Part shown: positions 36,161-44,179 of the stretch, piece by piece | Numbering within the stretch: the stretch's first letter is position 1 | How the letters are laid out: each line of letters opens with the position of its first letter | Assembly: GCF_001475935.1 (NCBI RefSeq) | Contig: NZ_LDQA01000057.1 | Coordinates: 1 to 64,000, forward strand | DNA from: Aureimonas ureilytica | GTDB taxonomy: Bacteria; Pseudomonadota; Alphaproteobacteria; Rhizobiales; Rhizobiaceae | Direction: 5' to 3' | Length of the DNA: 64,000 nt | The notes under the pieces: model-generated | The model's database searches: none | The model's input: only the letters and a program-made list of their open reading frames with translations | What the model was told of the DNA's origin: nothing | Made by a program: the position numbers and the translations under genes

Positions 36161-37181
36161 GGGCGTCCTTCGGGTCGATCGCGACATGGACGCGGGCGCC
36201 GGGCGCAAGGTCCGCGCAGTCGCGGCTCGGCCAGTCGACGCGCAGGCGCAGCGGCCCTTCCTCGCCCTTCAGCTGGAGGTAGAAGCGCGTCGTCTGGCCC
36301 TGAAACAATCGCGCCTCGACTTCGGCGGGCTCGCCGACCCCCGAGGCATTCCGGTGGATGTCCTCGGCGCGCAGGAAGATGCCGGCGCGCTCGGGGCTGC
36401 CGGCCACCTCGAACTCGATCGCGCCGAGCCGGGCGCGCCCGCCCCGCACGGGCAGTTCGAGCCGGTTGCGACCGCCGATGAAGCCGGCGGTGAAGGCGCT
36501 GCCGGGGCGTTCATACAGCGCGTCGGGGCTCGCCACCTCCTCGAGCCGCCCCGCGCGCATGACGGCGATCCGGTCCGCCATGGCGAGCGCCTCGGACTGG
36601 TCGTGGGTCACGATGATCGCGGTGGTGCCGACCCGCTGCTGGATGCGGCGGATTTCGTCGCGCAGGTGGTCGCGCACCACGGCGTCGAGCGCCGAGAGCG
36701 GCTCGTCGAGAAGCAGGACGTCCGGGTCCGAGGCCAGCGCGCGGGCGAGCGCGGTGCGCTGCTGCTGGCCGCCCGAGAGCTGGTTGGGATAATGGCCGGC
36801 GCGCTCGGACAGGCCCACGAGCTCGATAAGTTCGCCCGCGCGGGCGCGGATCTTGGCGGCGTCCGCGCCCCGCACCTTCAGGGGGAAGCCGATATTCTCG
36901 GTGACCGTCATGTTGGGAAAGAGCGCATAGGCCTGGAAGACCATGCCGATCGGGCGCTTCTGCGTCGGCATATGCGTGATGTCCCGGCCGCCGAAGAGAA
37001 TGCGCCCTTCGTCGGGCGAGGCGAGGCCCGCGATGCAGCGCAGGAGCGTGGTCTTGCCGCAGCCCGACGCGCCGAGCAGAGCGATCATCTCGCCCGCCGC
37101 GATGCTGAGGTTCACGTCCTGAAGCGCCGGCTTGCCGTGATAGTGCTTGCCCAGCCTCTGAATGTCGATCGTGGCGCTCAC
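36144..37181 (-). CDS. ABC transporter ATP-binding protein (phosphonate/aminoethylphosphonate-type importer)
   Basis: This ATPase energises the importer encoded upstream. The 345-residue protein has Walker A GASGCGKTT near residue 36, Q-loop VFQAYALFPNMTV, signature LSGGQQQRTALARALA, Walker B LLLDEPLSALD and the H-loop THDQSEALAMADRIAV. A C-terminal TOBE domain (about 270-345) is typical of the PotA/FbpC/PhnT class. It overlaps the permease gene by 4 bases. Substrate is inferred from neighbours. Confidence 0.92.
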   Translation of the reverse strand: MSATIDIQRLGKHYHGKPALQDVNLSIAAGEMIALLGASGCGKTTLLRCIAGLASPDEGRILFGGRDITHMPTQKRPIGMVFQAYALFPNMTVTENIGFPLKVRGADAAKIRARAGELIELVGLSERAGHYPNQLSGGQQQRTALARALASDPDVLLLDEPLSALDAVVRDHLRDEIRRIQQRVGTTAIIVTHDQSEALAMADRIAVMRAGRLEEVASPDALYERPGSAFTAGFIGGRNRLELPVRGGRARLGAIEFEVAGSPERAGIFLRAEDIHRNASGVGEPAEVEARLFQGQTTRFYLQLKGEEGPLRLRVDWPSRDCADLAPGARVHVAIDPKDAHVFPI

Positions 37182-38074
37182 GGCTTGGCTCCCTTCCCGG
37201 CGCCGGCGGGCGCCGAGGCGCTGCGTCCGGCGTTGAAGTAGACGACGGCGACCGACAGGAGAAGCGTCACCGCGAAGTTGATCATGGTCATGACGGCGAG
37301 CACGTTGAAGTCGGCGTCAGCGCTTTTGAGCATGTTGAGGAGATAGAGCTGCACCGTCTCGAAGCGGCTGCCCGTCGTGATCTGGACGATCGCGATCTCG
37401 TTGAAGGAGACGGCGAAGGCGAGGATCGCGCCGCTGGCAAGGCCCGGTCCGATGCTGGGCAGGATCACATGGCGCAGGGTCTGCCCGGTCGAGGCGCCGC
37501 AGGTGCGCGCGGCTTCCGTCAGGTCCTCGACCTTGGCCGCCGCCATGGCACCGTCGATCGACCAGTAGACGAAGGAGAAGGCGACCGCGACATGGGCTGC
37601 CAGAAGCAGGCCGAGCGTGCCCTGAGCCTGCGGCACATAATCGCCCGTCGCGCGCAGGAGCCCGAAGGCGATCACGAGCAGCGGCATGGCGAAGGGGATC
37701 GCCGCCAGCGTTTCCAGAACGGGGCGGATCGCCGGGTTGCGCACGCGCTGCCAGTAGACGGCGGGCGCGACGAGCGAGAGGTCGATCACCGCCACCGCCA
37801 CTGCGAGGCCCAGCGAACGCAACAGGACGGCGCGGAAGCGCTCGTCGGAAAAGGCGTTGATCCAATGGGCCAGCGTGTAGCCGTCCGGCAGGACTTCGCT
37901 CGTCCAGCGCGTGGCGAGACTGTAGAGAAGGACGGCCGCGATGGGCAGCAGGATGTAGAGCGCGGCGAGGATCAGGAGCGGCAGGGCGCTCCAGCCCGCG
38001 CGCACCGGGCCTTCCCGGTGGCGGCGAAAGGTGCGCGCGCGGCCGGGCGCGGTTTCGAGCGTCACGTCAGCCAT
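37178..38074 (-). CDS. ABC transporter permease (second membrane subunit)
   Basis: The 298-residue protein has about six helices and the EAA loop EAARTCGASTGQTLRHVILP that contacts the ATPase. It belongs to the PotC/PhnV-like class. I chose the ATG at 38074; it overlaps the preceding permease gene by 13 bases and the ATPase start by 4, which indicates a tightly coupled operon. Confidence 0.9.
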   Translation of the reverse strand: MADVTLETAPGRARTFRRHREGPVRAGWSALPLLILAALYILLPIAAVLLYSLATRWTSEVLPDGYTLAHWINAFSDERFRAVLLRSLGLAVAVAVIDLSLVAPAVYWQRVRNPAIRPVLETLAAIPFAMPLLVIAFGLLRATGDYVPQAQGTLGLLLAAHVAVAFSFVYWSIDGAMAAAKVEDLTEAARTCGASTGQTLRHVILPSIGPGLASGAILAFAVSFNEIAIVQITTGSRFETVQLYLLNMLKSADADFNVLAVMTMINFAVTLLLSVAVVYFNAGRSASAPAGAGKGAKP

Positions 38075-38964
38075 TTCAGACCTCGGCGGGTGAAGAGGCG
38101 GAACAGGAGAAGGCTGACCATCGCGAAGATCATCAGGATCACCGCCATGACGGGCATACGCTGGCTGCCGAACAGCGAGCCTTGCAGCGTGCGGCTCATG
38201 TCGATCGTGATCAGCGGATAGGCGGCGGGCGATCCGCCCATCAGCGCGACGGGCGTTCCGTACATGCCGACCGACCAGGTGAAGATCAGCAGCCAGGAGG
38301 CCAGAAGAAAGGGACGCAGCACGGGCCAGCCGACATGGCGCCAGAACTGGAGGAGGGTCGCCGAGCAGCATTGCGCGGCCTCCCACCACTCCTCGCGCAG
38401 GAGCGCCATTGAGGGGAGCGAGAAGAGCACGAACATGGGGACGTTGGTGTATTCATAGGCCAGCACCAGCCCCCAGAAGGAGTTGGCGGCGGGCGGCACC
38501 ATGTCCAGCCCGGCGGCGCGAACCATCAGCGTCACCATGCCATAGGTGCCGAGCGCGGCCACGAAGGCGAAGCCGATGCCGATGCCGCTGAAATTGGCCG
38601 CGACGTTGAGGAGGCCGAGATACAGCGAGCGGCTGCCGCGCGCCATGCGCGACAGAACCCAGGCGAGCGGCGCGCCGATGAGAAGCGCGATCGTCGCCAC
38701 GCTGAAGCCGAGAAGCAGACTGTTGAGAATGGCGGCCCGTGCGGTGCGCGAGCCCAGGACACCGATCCAGTTGCCGAGCGTGAAGCCGGTGCCGGTGGCA
38801 TCGGCGAAGCTCGCCCGCAGCATGACGAAGCAGGGCGCGAGCAGAAGAGCGCCGGCCACGAGGATCAGCGGAAGCGCCGGCAGCCAGTCGCCGACGAGCC
38901 GCGCGGCGCGAGACGGGCGGGCCGCCTCGGGCGGCGGGGGGACGACGGGCGTGCCGGCGCTCAT
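38062..38964 (-). CDS. ABC transporter permease (first membrane subunit)
   Basis: The 300-residue protein has about six membrane helices after a Pro-rich N-terminus and an EAA-like loop (EEWWEAAQCCSATLLQFWRH). It is of the PotB/PhnU-like class. It starts 5 bases after the binding-protein gene stop. With the next permease it forms the heterodimeric channel. Confidence 0.9.
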   Translation of the reverse strand: MSAGTPVVPPPPEAARPSRAARLVGDWLPALPLILVAGALLLAPCFVMLRASFADATGTGFTLGNWIGVLGSRTARAAILNSLLLGFSVATIALLIGAPLAWVLSRMARGSRSLYLGLLNVAANFSGIGIGFAFVAALGTYGMVTLMVRAAGLDMVPPAANSFWGLVLAYEYTNVPMFVLFSLPSMALLREEWWEAAQCCSATLLQFWRHVGWPVLRPFLLASWLLIFTWSVGMYGTPVALMGGSPAAYPLITIDMSRTLQGSLFGSQRMPVMAVILMIFAMVSLLLFRLFTRRGLKWLT

Positions 38965-38969
38965 GGCCG

Positions 38970-40103
38970 TCAGCCTCCCGCGACCTGTTCCTGCCAGACG
39001 CCCGCGATCGCGGCGACGTCGAGATCGGCCCAGTTCTTGATGACGTGGACACCTTCATACTGCGCGTCGGGCAGCCAGCCCGCCTTGGCGTCGGCCGGCA
39101 GGTCGAGATCGCCGAGCACCCAGCGGATCGGACGCGCGCCGAACTTGGCGAAGGCGATCTGCGCCTCGTCGGACAGAACGAAGTCGAGCAGCAGCTTGCC
39201 CGCGTCCATCTTGGCTGTGTTGTAGCGGTTGATCATCAGCGCCGAGGGCGCATAGATCGTGCCCTTCGGGATCACGACCTCGGCGTTGACGCCCTTGGCC
39301 TTCACCTGGGCGGCGGCGGCGATGCAGTTGAAGTCGTACTTGATCTGGATCGGCACCTCGCCGCGCTCCAGCGTCTGGGCGTTCTTGGCGGCCGTCGAGA
39401 ATTGCGGCAGCATCTTCCTGGCGAACTCGGCGCCCGGCGCGAGGTCGGTCTCGCTGCCGCCATGAGCATAGGCCCAGGCAATGAAAACGGCGAGATCGGT
39501 GCCGCCCGAGCCACCGGCATCGATCGAGCCGATGAGGCCCTTGTATTCCGGCTTCAGGAGATCGTCCCAAGAGCGCGGCACGTTCTTGACGACGTCGGTG
39601 TTGACCACGAAGGCGGGAACGCCCGTATAGGTCGCGACCCAACCGCCTTGCTTGCCCTTGAGACCGGCGGGCAGCTTCGCGGCCAGCGGCGGCATGAAGG
39701 GCGGCACCACGCCGCGCGCGTCGGCCACGGGGCCGAAGAGAATGCCGATATCGGCCGAGATGGCGACCGGGTTGTTCTTCTCGGCGTCGAACTTGGTGAT
39801 CTCTTCCAAGGAGCTCATGTCGGTATCGACATGGTTGATGGTGAAGCCGTACTTGGCCGCCATCTTCTGGAGGACTTCGCCGTAATTGGCCCAGGAGTCC
39901 GGCATGCCGTAGCTCACGAACTCGGCGGCCTCGATCTTGGCCTTGCTGATATCGACCGGCGCGGACCAGTCGCTTTCGGCGGCGAAGGCGGCAAGGCTCC
40001 GGGGCCGGCCGAGGCCGAAGGCGGCGGCGAGGCCGAGCGCGCCGGTGCCGACCAGGAAGCGGCGACGGTCAACCGCCGCGCGCAGAAGCTTGGATGTCGT
40101 CAT
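38970..40103 (-). CDS. ABC transporter periplasmic substrate-binding protein, Tat-type signal
   Basis: This is the solute receptor of the operon's importer. The 377-residue protein has a twin-arginine signal (DRRRFLVGTGALGLAAAFGLG at about 12-32), so export in folded form is likely. The mature part is of the iron/putrescine/phosphonate receptor type (IGSIDAGGSGGTDLAVFIAW, EVPIQIKYDFN). By context (PhnX, FAD oxidoreductase, phosphonate ester hydrolase) the ligand is probably 2-aminoethylphosphonate, an N-alkyl derivative or a phosphonate ester. Confidence 0.9.
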   Translation of the reverse strand: MTTSKLLRAAVDRRRFLVGTGALGLAAAFGLGRPRSLAAFAAESDWSAPVDISKAKIEAAEFVSYGMPDSWANYGEVLQKMAAKYGFTINHVDTDMSSLEEITKFDAEKNNPVAISADIGILFGPVADARGVVPPFMPPLAAKLPAGLKGKQGGWVATYTGVPAFVVNTDVVKNVPRSWDDLLKPEYKGLIGSIDAGGSGGTDLAVFIAWAYAHGGSETDLAPGAEFARKMLPQFSTAAKNAQTLERGEVPIQIKYDFNCIAAAAQVKAKGVNAEVVIPKGTIYAPSALMINRYNTAKMDAGKLLLDFVLSDEAQIAFAKFGARPIRWVLGDLDLPADAKAGWLPDAQYEGVHVIKNWADLDVAAIAGVWQEQVAGG

Positions 40104-40166
40104 GGGAGATGTCCTTGGTTTGGGCGATCCGCCCGACGTTTCGGGCCGGAAGGAAGGGGAAAGGGG

Positions 40167-40970
40167 TCAGGGCCGTTCGCCGCGGGTGATGCGCGCCTCG
40201 ATCTCGTCGATCACGGGCAGAAGGTCGGCGACGCTGTCGATGACGACATGCGCGCCATGGGCTTGGAGGGCGGCGCGGGCGCGCTGGCGCAAGGCGGCGC
40301 GCTCGTCCTGCGACAGCGCGGCCAGCTCGGCGAGGGACAGGCCCGCCTCGTTGCCGCTGAGCGCGACGCCGACCGTCCAGCAGCCGGCATGGACACCTTC
40401 CTCGATGCCGACGCCGGTGTCGTCCACCTTGACGGTGCGCCACGCCGGCCAGACGCCGAGTTCGAGAAAGGTGCGATACATGTTCATCGGGCTCGGGCGG
40501 CCCTCGGGCAGGTCGCCGGCGCAGACGAGATTGTCCGGCGAAAAGCCTTGAGCGGCCGCCAGCGGCAGGAGCCGCTCCATGATCGAGCGCGTGTAACCGG
40601 TGGTGGAGCCGATGCGGCAGCCGCGCTCGCGCAGCGCCGCCACCGCCTCGGCCGCGCCGGGCACGAGCTCGGCATAGTCGGCAACGGCCGCCTCGTTCAT
40701 TGGCACGAAGATCTCGTAGATCCGGTCCACGGCCGCGCCGTCCGCCGCCGTCCCCTGCGCCGCTTCCCAGGCCTTCGCGACGCGCGGCTCGGCGAGCATG
40801 GCAGCGATATGGTCCCATTTCGGCCGGCCCATCGGCCCGCGCGCTTCCGCCACGGAGACGGCGACGCCGAAGCTCGCGAAGGCTTCCACGAAGACGCCCA
40901 TCGGGGCTCGCGAGCCGAAGTCGATCACGGTGCCGGCCCAGTCGAAGACGACGGCCTTGATCTCGCTCAT
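40167..40970 (-). CDS. phnX: Phosphonoacetaldehyde hydrolase (phosphonatase)
   Basis: PhnX cleaves the C-P bond of phosphonoacetaldehyde to acetaldehyde and phosphate through a Schiff base. The 267-residue HAD-family protein has the nucleophile motif VVFDWAGTVIDFGS (Asp10), the Schiff-base Lys in GPMGRPKWDHI (Lys51), STTGYTRSIMERLLP and VKVDDTGVGIEEGVHAG. Its ATG overlaps the upstream oxidoreductase stop by 4 bases. No PhnW transaminase is encoded in the window, so its aldehyde substrate must come by another route or from elsewhere in the genome. Confidence 0.95.
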   Translation of the reverse strand: MSEIKAVVFDWAGTVIDFGSRAPMGVFVEAFASFGVAVSVAEARGPMGRPKWDHIAAMLAEPRVAKAWEAAQGTAADGAAVDRIYEIFVPMNEAAVADYAELVPGAAEAVAALRERGCRIGSTTGYTRSIMERLLPLAAAQGFSPDNLVCAGDLPEGRPSPMNMYRTFLELGVWPAWRTVKVDDTGVGIEEGVHAGCWTVGVALSGNEAGLSLAELAALSQDERAALRQRARAALQAHGAHVVIDSVADLLPVIDEIEARITRGERP

Positions 40971-42130
40971 CGCGCGATCTCCTTGTGTTGGAACAGGTCG
41001 GCTCCGAGGCCGAAAAGCTCGCCGACGACCTCCTCGCCGAGCGCGAAGGCGGTGGAAGCGCCCGTGCCGCCGGTGACGATGGCAAGGCGCACGTTGGGCT
41101 CGGGCGCCTCCACCAGAACGGTGCGGTCGGTGGCCGAGGCGTAGGTGCCGATCCAGCGCTCGGCGACATGGCGGTTCGGCAGATCGAGCACCGCGTCGAG
41201 TTCCGACAGGATCAGCGCGTCGAAGCGCTCGCTGGCGAAGGGCGCGGGGTGGTCGCCATAGACATGGCTGTCGCCGACCACGAGCGAGCCGTCGGCCGAC
41301 TGAACGGCGATCAGATGAATGCCGGCCGCCCGCTGTTCGGCGGCGTCCCGGTCCAGTCGTCGGCCCAGCGACGCGGCCTCGGGGAGATCGGCAAAGCCCT
41401 CGTAGCGGGCAAAGGACAGATCCGACATCACGGCCGCGCCGAGCCGCACGGGATGCGCTGGGGCGACGCGCAGCATCTGGAGCGTGCAGATGCGGATGCC
41501 GGCGGAGCGGATGCGCTCGGGATAAAGCGTGGCAAGATCGTCGCCGGGGCAGACGACGACGCGCGCGGCGCGCACGAGACCCGCCGAGGTCGCGAGTCCC
41601 TCCGGCACGACCGCCTGAACGGCAGTGCGCCAATGGAAGGTGACGCCGTGCGCTTCCGCCAGCCAGTCGGCCAGTCGGGGCACCGCTTCGCGGGATTCGA
41701 CGCGCAGCTCGTGCGGGCTGTGCAGCACGGCGCGCGCCTTATCGAGGCGGAGCGCGGGAACGAGAGTGGCGGCCTCGCTCACCCCGATCATCCGACACCC
41801 TTCGCCCATGTCGGTGCGCAGGAAGGCGTGGAGAACCTCGGCCGCTTCCTCGCGGTATGCCGGCATGACGAGCCCGTGATGCAGGACGGGAATGCCCGCG
41901 AGGGGGGCGATTTCGGCCCAGACGTCGCGGCTGCGGCGCGCCCGCGCCCAATGCGGGCCGGCCTTTTGCCCCGTCACGGTGACGAAGCCGAAATTGCGGA
42001 TCGAGGCGCCGGTGGCCGCCGCGCCGCGATCGACGACCGCCACGCTGAGGCCTTGCCGCACGGCCGCCAGAGCCATTCCGAGGCCGACAATGCCGGCGCC
42101 CACGATGGCAAGATCATAAGAACGGGTCAT
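40967..42130 (-). CDS. FAD-dependent amine oxidoreductase, phosphonate-cluster type (TIGR03364-like)
   Basis: This DAO-family flavoenzyme (387 aa) has the FAD fold GAGIVGLGMALAA at 11-23, the RNFGFVTVTGQ segment and the C-terminal IVTGGTGASTAFALGEEV. I recall the TIGR03364 subgroup as a recurrent neighbour of PhnX. Related flavoenzymes (PbfC/PbfD) have been reported to oxidise 2-aminoethylphosphonate or its N-methyl form, giving phosphonoacetaldehyde. Translational coupling to phnX and absence of phnW support that role here; exact substrate is inferred. Confidence 0.85.
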   Translation of the reverse strand: MTRSYDLAIVGAGIVGLGMALAAVRQGLSVAVVDRGAAATGASIRNFGFVTVTGQKAGPHWARARRSRDVWAEIAPLAGIPVLHHGLVMPAYREEAAEVLHAFLRTDMGEGCRMIGVSEAATLVPALRLDKARAVLHSPHELRVESREAVPRLADWLAEAHGVTFHWRTAVQAVVPEGLATSAGLVRAARVVVCPGDDLATLYPERIRSAGIRICTLQMLRVAPAHPVRLGAAVMSDLSFARYEGFADLPEAASLGRRLDRDAAEQRAAGIHLIAVQSADGSLVVGDSHVYGDHPAPFASERFDALILSELDAVLDLPNRHVAERWIGTYASATDRTVLVEAPEPNVRLAIVTGGTGASTAFALGEEVVGELFGLGADLFQHKEIAR

Positions 42131-42266
42131 AGCGATGTCGAAAAGAAGCCAAAGGGCAGCACCATCTGCCGGTGCCGCCCTTCTAATCCTCCGATATGAC
42201 GCTTCTATGAATGCTAAGTAAGTATAGATTTTATATATATATGGCGATCTTGGTCGATACTCGGTT
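42131..42266 (-). promoter_or_regulatory. AT-rich promoter region of the phosphonate operon
   Basis: The 136-base gap between the LysR gene and the oxidoreductase contains the most AT-rich run in the window (alternating TA at 42231-42242, with TATACT on the minus strand at 42221-42226). Such a segment is a likely LysR-controlled promoter for the seven-gene operon. Confidence 0.45.
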
Positions 42267-43160
42267 TCAGAATCGGGCGGGCGCCGATCCCTGCACTTTC
42301 TCCCCCGCTATGGCCAGAAAGGCCGCGACGGCGGAGTGGCCGACATATTCGGGAAGGGTCACGAGATAGTGGCCGATATCCGCGCCGGCCCCCTCCAGAA
42401 TGGCGACATCGATATGCTCGTCGGCCTCGACCTCGCCTTCCACGGCGATGGCCAGCCCGATGCCGACGGCGGCAGCGGCATAGGCGACGTCCAGTGTCGC
42501 GACTTCCATGACCGGATCGAGCTGGACGCCTGCGTCGCGGGCGAGCGTATCGAGCAGCGCGCGCGTGCCCGACAGCTTGTTCCACAGGACCATCTTCTGC
42601 CTGTCGAGGTCCCGGAGGGAAAGAATTCCCGCTTGCAGAAGCGGATGCCCCTTGCGGCCATAGACGAGGATGCGGCAGCGGACCAGTTCGAAGCAGGCAA
42701 AGCGCGGATCGGGCGCGGGGCGGGAGATGGCGGCGACGTCCAGCTCTCCCTTCAGAACCGCCTCCATCAGTTCGGCCGAAGGCCCGCCTCTCGTCACCAC
42801 GCGAATGTTGCCGTGGCGGCTGACAAAGGCGGAGAGCATCGGCATGATCAACCGATGGGCACTGAAGCCGATCGACAAACGCCGCTCCGCCGACCCGCCC
42901 GCCGCCGCCATGTCACGCTCGATCTCGTCGAGACAGGCCAGCGCGATGCGGATCTTGGCGATCAGCGGCTCGGCATCGGCCGCCACACGCACCGAATGCC
43001 CCTCACGGTTGAAGATGCGGAACGGCGCGGCCGCTTCGAACGCCTGAACCTGCGTCGAGACGGTCGGCTGGCTGACGCCGATCTCGCGCGCTGCCTTGGA
43101 GAATTGCCCAGTGCGGGCCAGGGCATCGACGGCCCGAAGCTGGGCAAGAGTGGGCGCCAT
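42267..43160 (-). CDS. LysR family transcriptional regulator of the phosphonate operon
   Basis: This is a predicted effector-responsive activator. The 297-residue protein has the N-terminal winged HTH (LAQLRAVDALARTGQFSKAA, then GVSQPTVSTQVQAFE) and a periplasmic-binding-like effector domain. It lies directly upstream of the oxidoreductase-phnX-transporter string on the same strand. A phosphonate or phosphonoacetaldehyde effector is inferred from position. Confidence 0.9.
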   Translation of the reverse strand: MAPTLAQLRAVDALARTGQFSKAAREIGVSQPTVSTQVQAFEAAAPFRIFNREGHSVRVAADAEPLIAKIRIALACLDEIERDMAAAGGSAERRLSIGFSAHRLIMPMLSAFVSRHGNIRVVTRGGPSAELMEAVLKGELDVAAISRPAPDPRFACFELVRCRILVYGRKGHPLLQAGILSLRDLDRQKMVLWNKLSGTRALLDTLARDAGVQLDPVMEVATLDVAYAAAAVGIGLAIAVEGEVEADEHIDVAILEGAGADIGHYLVTLPEYVGHSAVAAFLAIAGEKVQGSAPARF

Positions 43161-43400
43161 GCAGATGTCTCCGAGTTCGGCAGGGGTCCTTCCTTAACAT
43201 TGGTTCGCGCGCACGCGGAGGCGTTGCCCCCATCCGCCGTCAGGTCCGATCCGCTTGTGGGGCTGAGGCCGTCACGGACCATGGGCAAGGACCGTGATCG
43301 GCCTACCCCGTTTGACGGCTTGCTTCGCCTCCCGTCAGCCGCTTGTCATCTCCATCGCCTAGGAATCCATCGTCCCCAACCGATCGGCAAAGGCCCCGGC

Positions 43401-44069
43401 ATGGATTCTGCTTGTCAGCCCGAACTGGTGATCTTCGATTGCGATGGCGTTTTGATCGACAGCGAAGCGATCCAGTGCCGGATCGATGCGCAGGAACTGA
43501 CGAAACTTGGATTTCCGGCCAGTCCCCATGACTTCGCGCGAGCCTTCGTCGGCCGAACCACAAGAGACATGATCGAGCATGTCGAGCGGTCGCTCGGGCG
43601 GGCGCTGCCCGATCGTTTCGAAGCCGACCGGGATCACCTGCTGGAACAGGCCTACCGCACCGAGCTGCGGGCCATCGAGGGCGTCGTGGAGGTGTTGGAG
43701 GTCGTCGGTATCCCGACCTGCGTGGCATCGAACGCCGCGATGGGGCACCTACGATATGTCCTGGAGTCGACCCGTCTTTTGCCTCATTTCGAGGGACGAT
43801 TGTTCGGTGTCGATCTGGTACCCCGTCCCAAGCCCGCGCCGGACCTCTTTCTCCTGGCCGCCAGAACCATGAATGTCGCGCCGGCCAGATGCCTCGTTAT
43901 CGAAGACAGCGAAACCGGCGTTCGGGCCGCGGTCGCGGCAGGTATGCCGGTCTTCGGCTTTCACGGGGGAGGGCACTGCTACCCCGGCTATGAGGCGCGG
44001 CTGATGGATGCCGGGGCGATGCGGGTCTTTTCGGACATGAGAGAACTGCCGGCCCTTTTGCGGCTTTAG
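43401..44069 (+). CDS. HAD-superfamily phosphatase / beta-phosphoglucomutase-like hydrolase
   Basis: The 222-residue protein is a subfamily IA HAD phosphatase. It has the nucleophile motif VIFDCDGVLIDSE (Asp13, Asp15), the Ser/Thr motif VASNA, the Lys region VPRPKPAPDLF and the metal motif VIEDSETGVRAAVAAG. AAAGG lies 7 bases before the ATG. It is divergent from the LysR regulator and precedes a phosphate transporter, so Pi recovery from a small phosphoester is plausible; the substrate is unknown. Confidence 0.87.
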   Translation: MDSACQPELVIFDCDGVLIDSEAIQCRIDAQELTKLGFPASPHDFARAFVGRTTRDMIEHVERSLGRALPDRFEADRDHLLEQAYRTELRAIEGVVEVLEVVGIPTCVASNAAMGHLRYVLESTRLLPHFEGRLFGVDLVPRPKPAPDLFLLAARTMNVAPARCLVIEDSETGVRAAVAAGMPVFGFHGGGHCYPGYEARLMDAGAMRVFSDMRELPALLRL

Positions 44070-44179
44070 GGCACGCGACGTCACGCCGTTCCCCTCGTCG
44101 CGCCGAGGGATCCGGCCGCTATCGCGCCTCTGTCATATGGGCGCGCTACGATCTCTCGTTCACAACTTCGAGAGGGATC

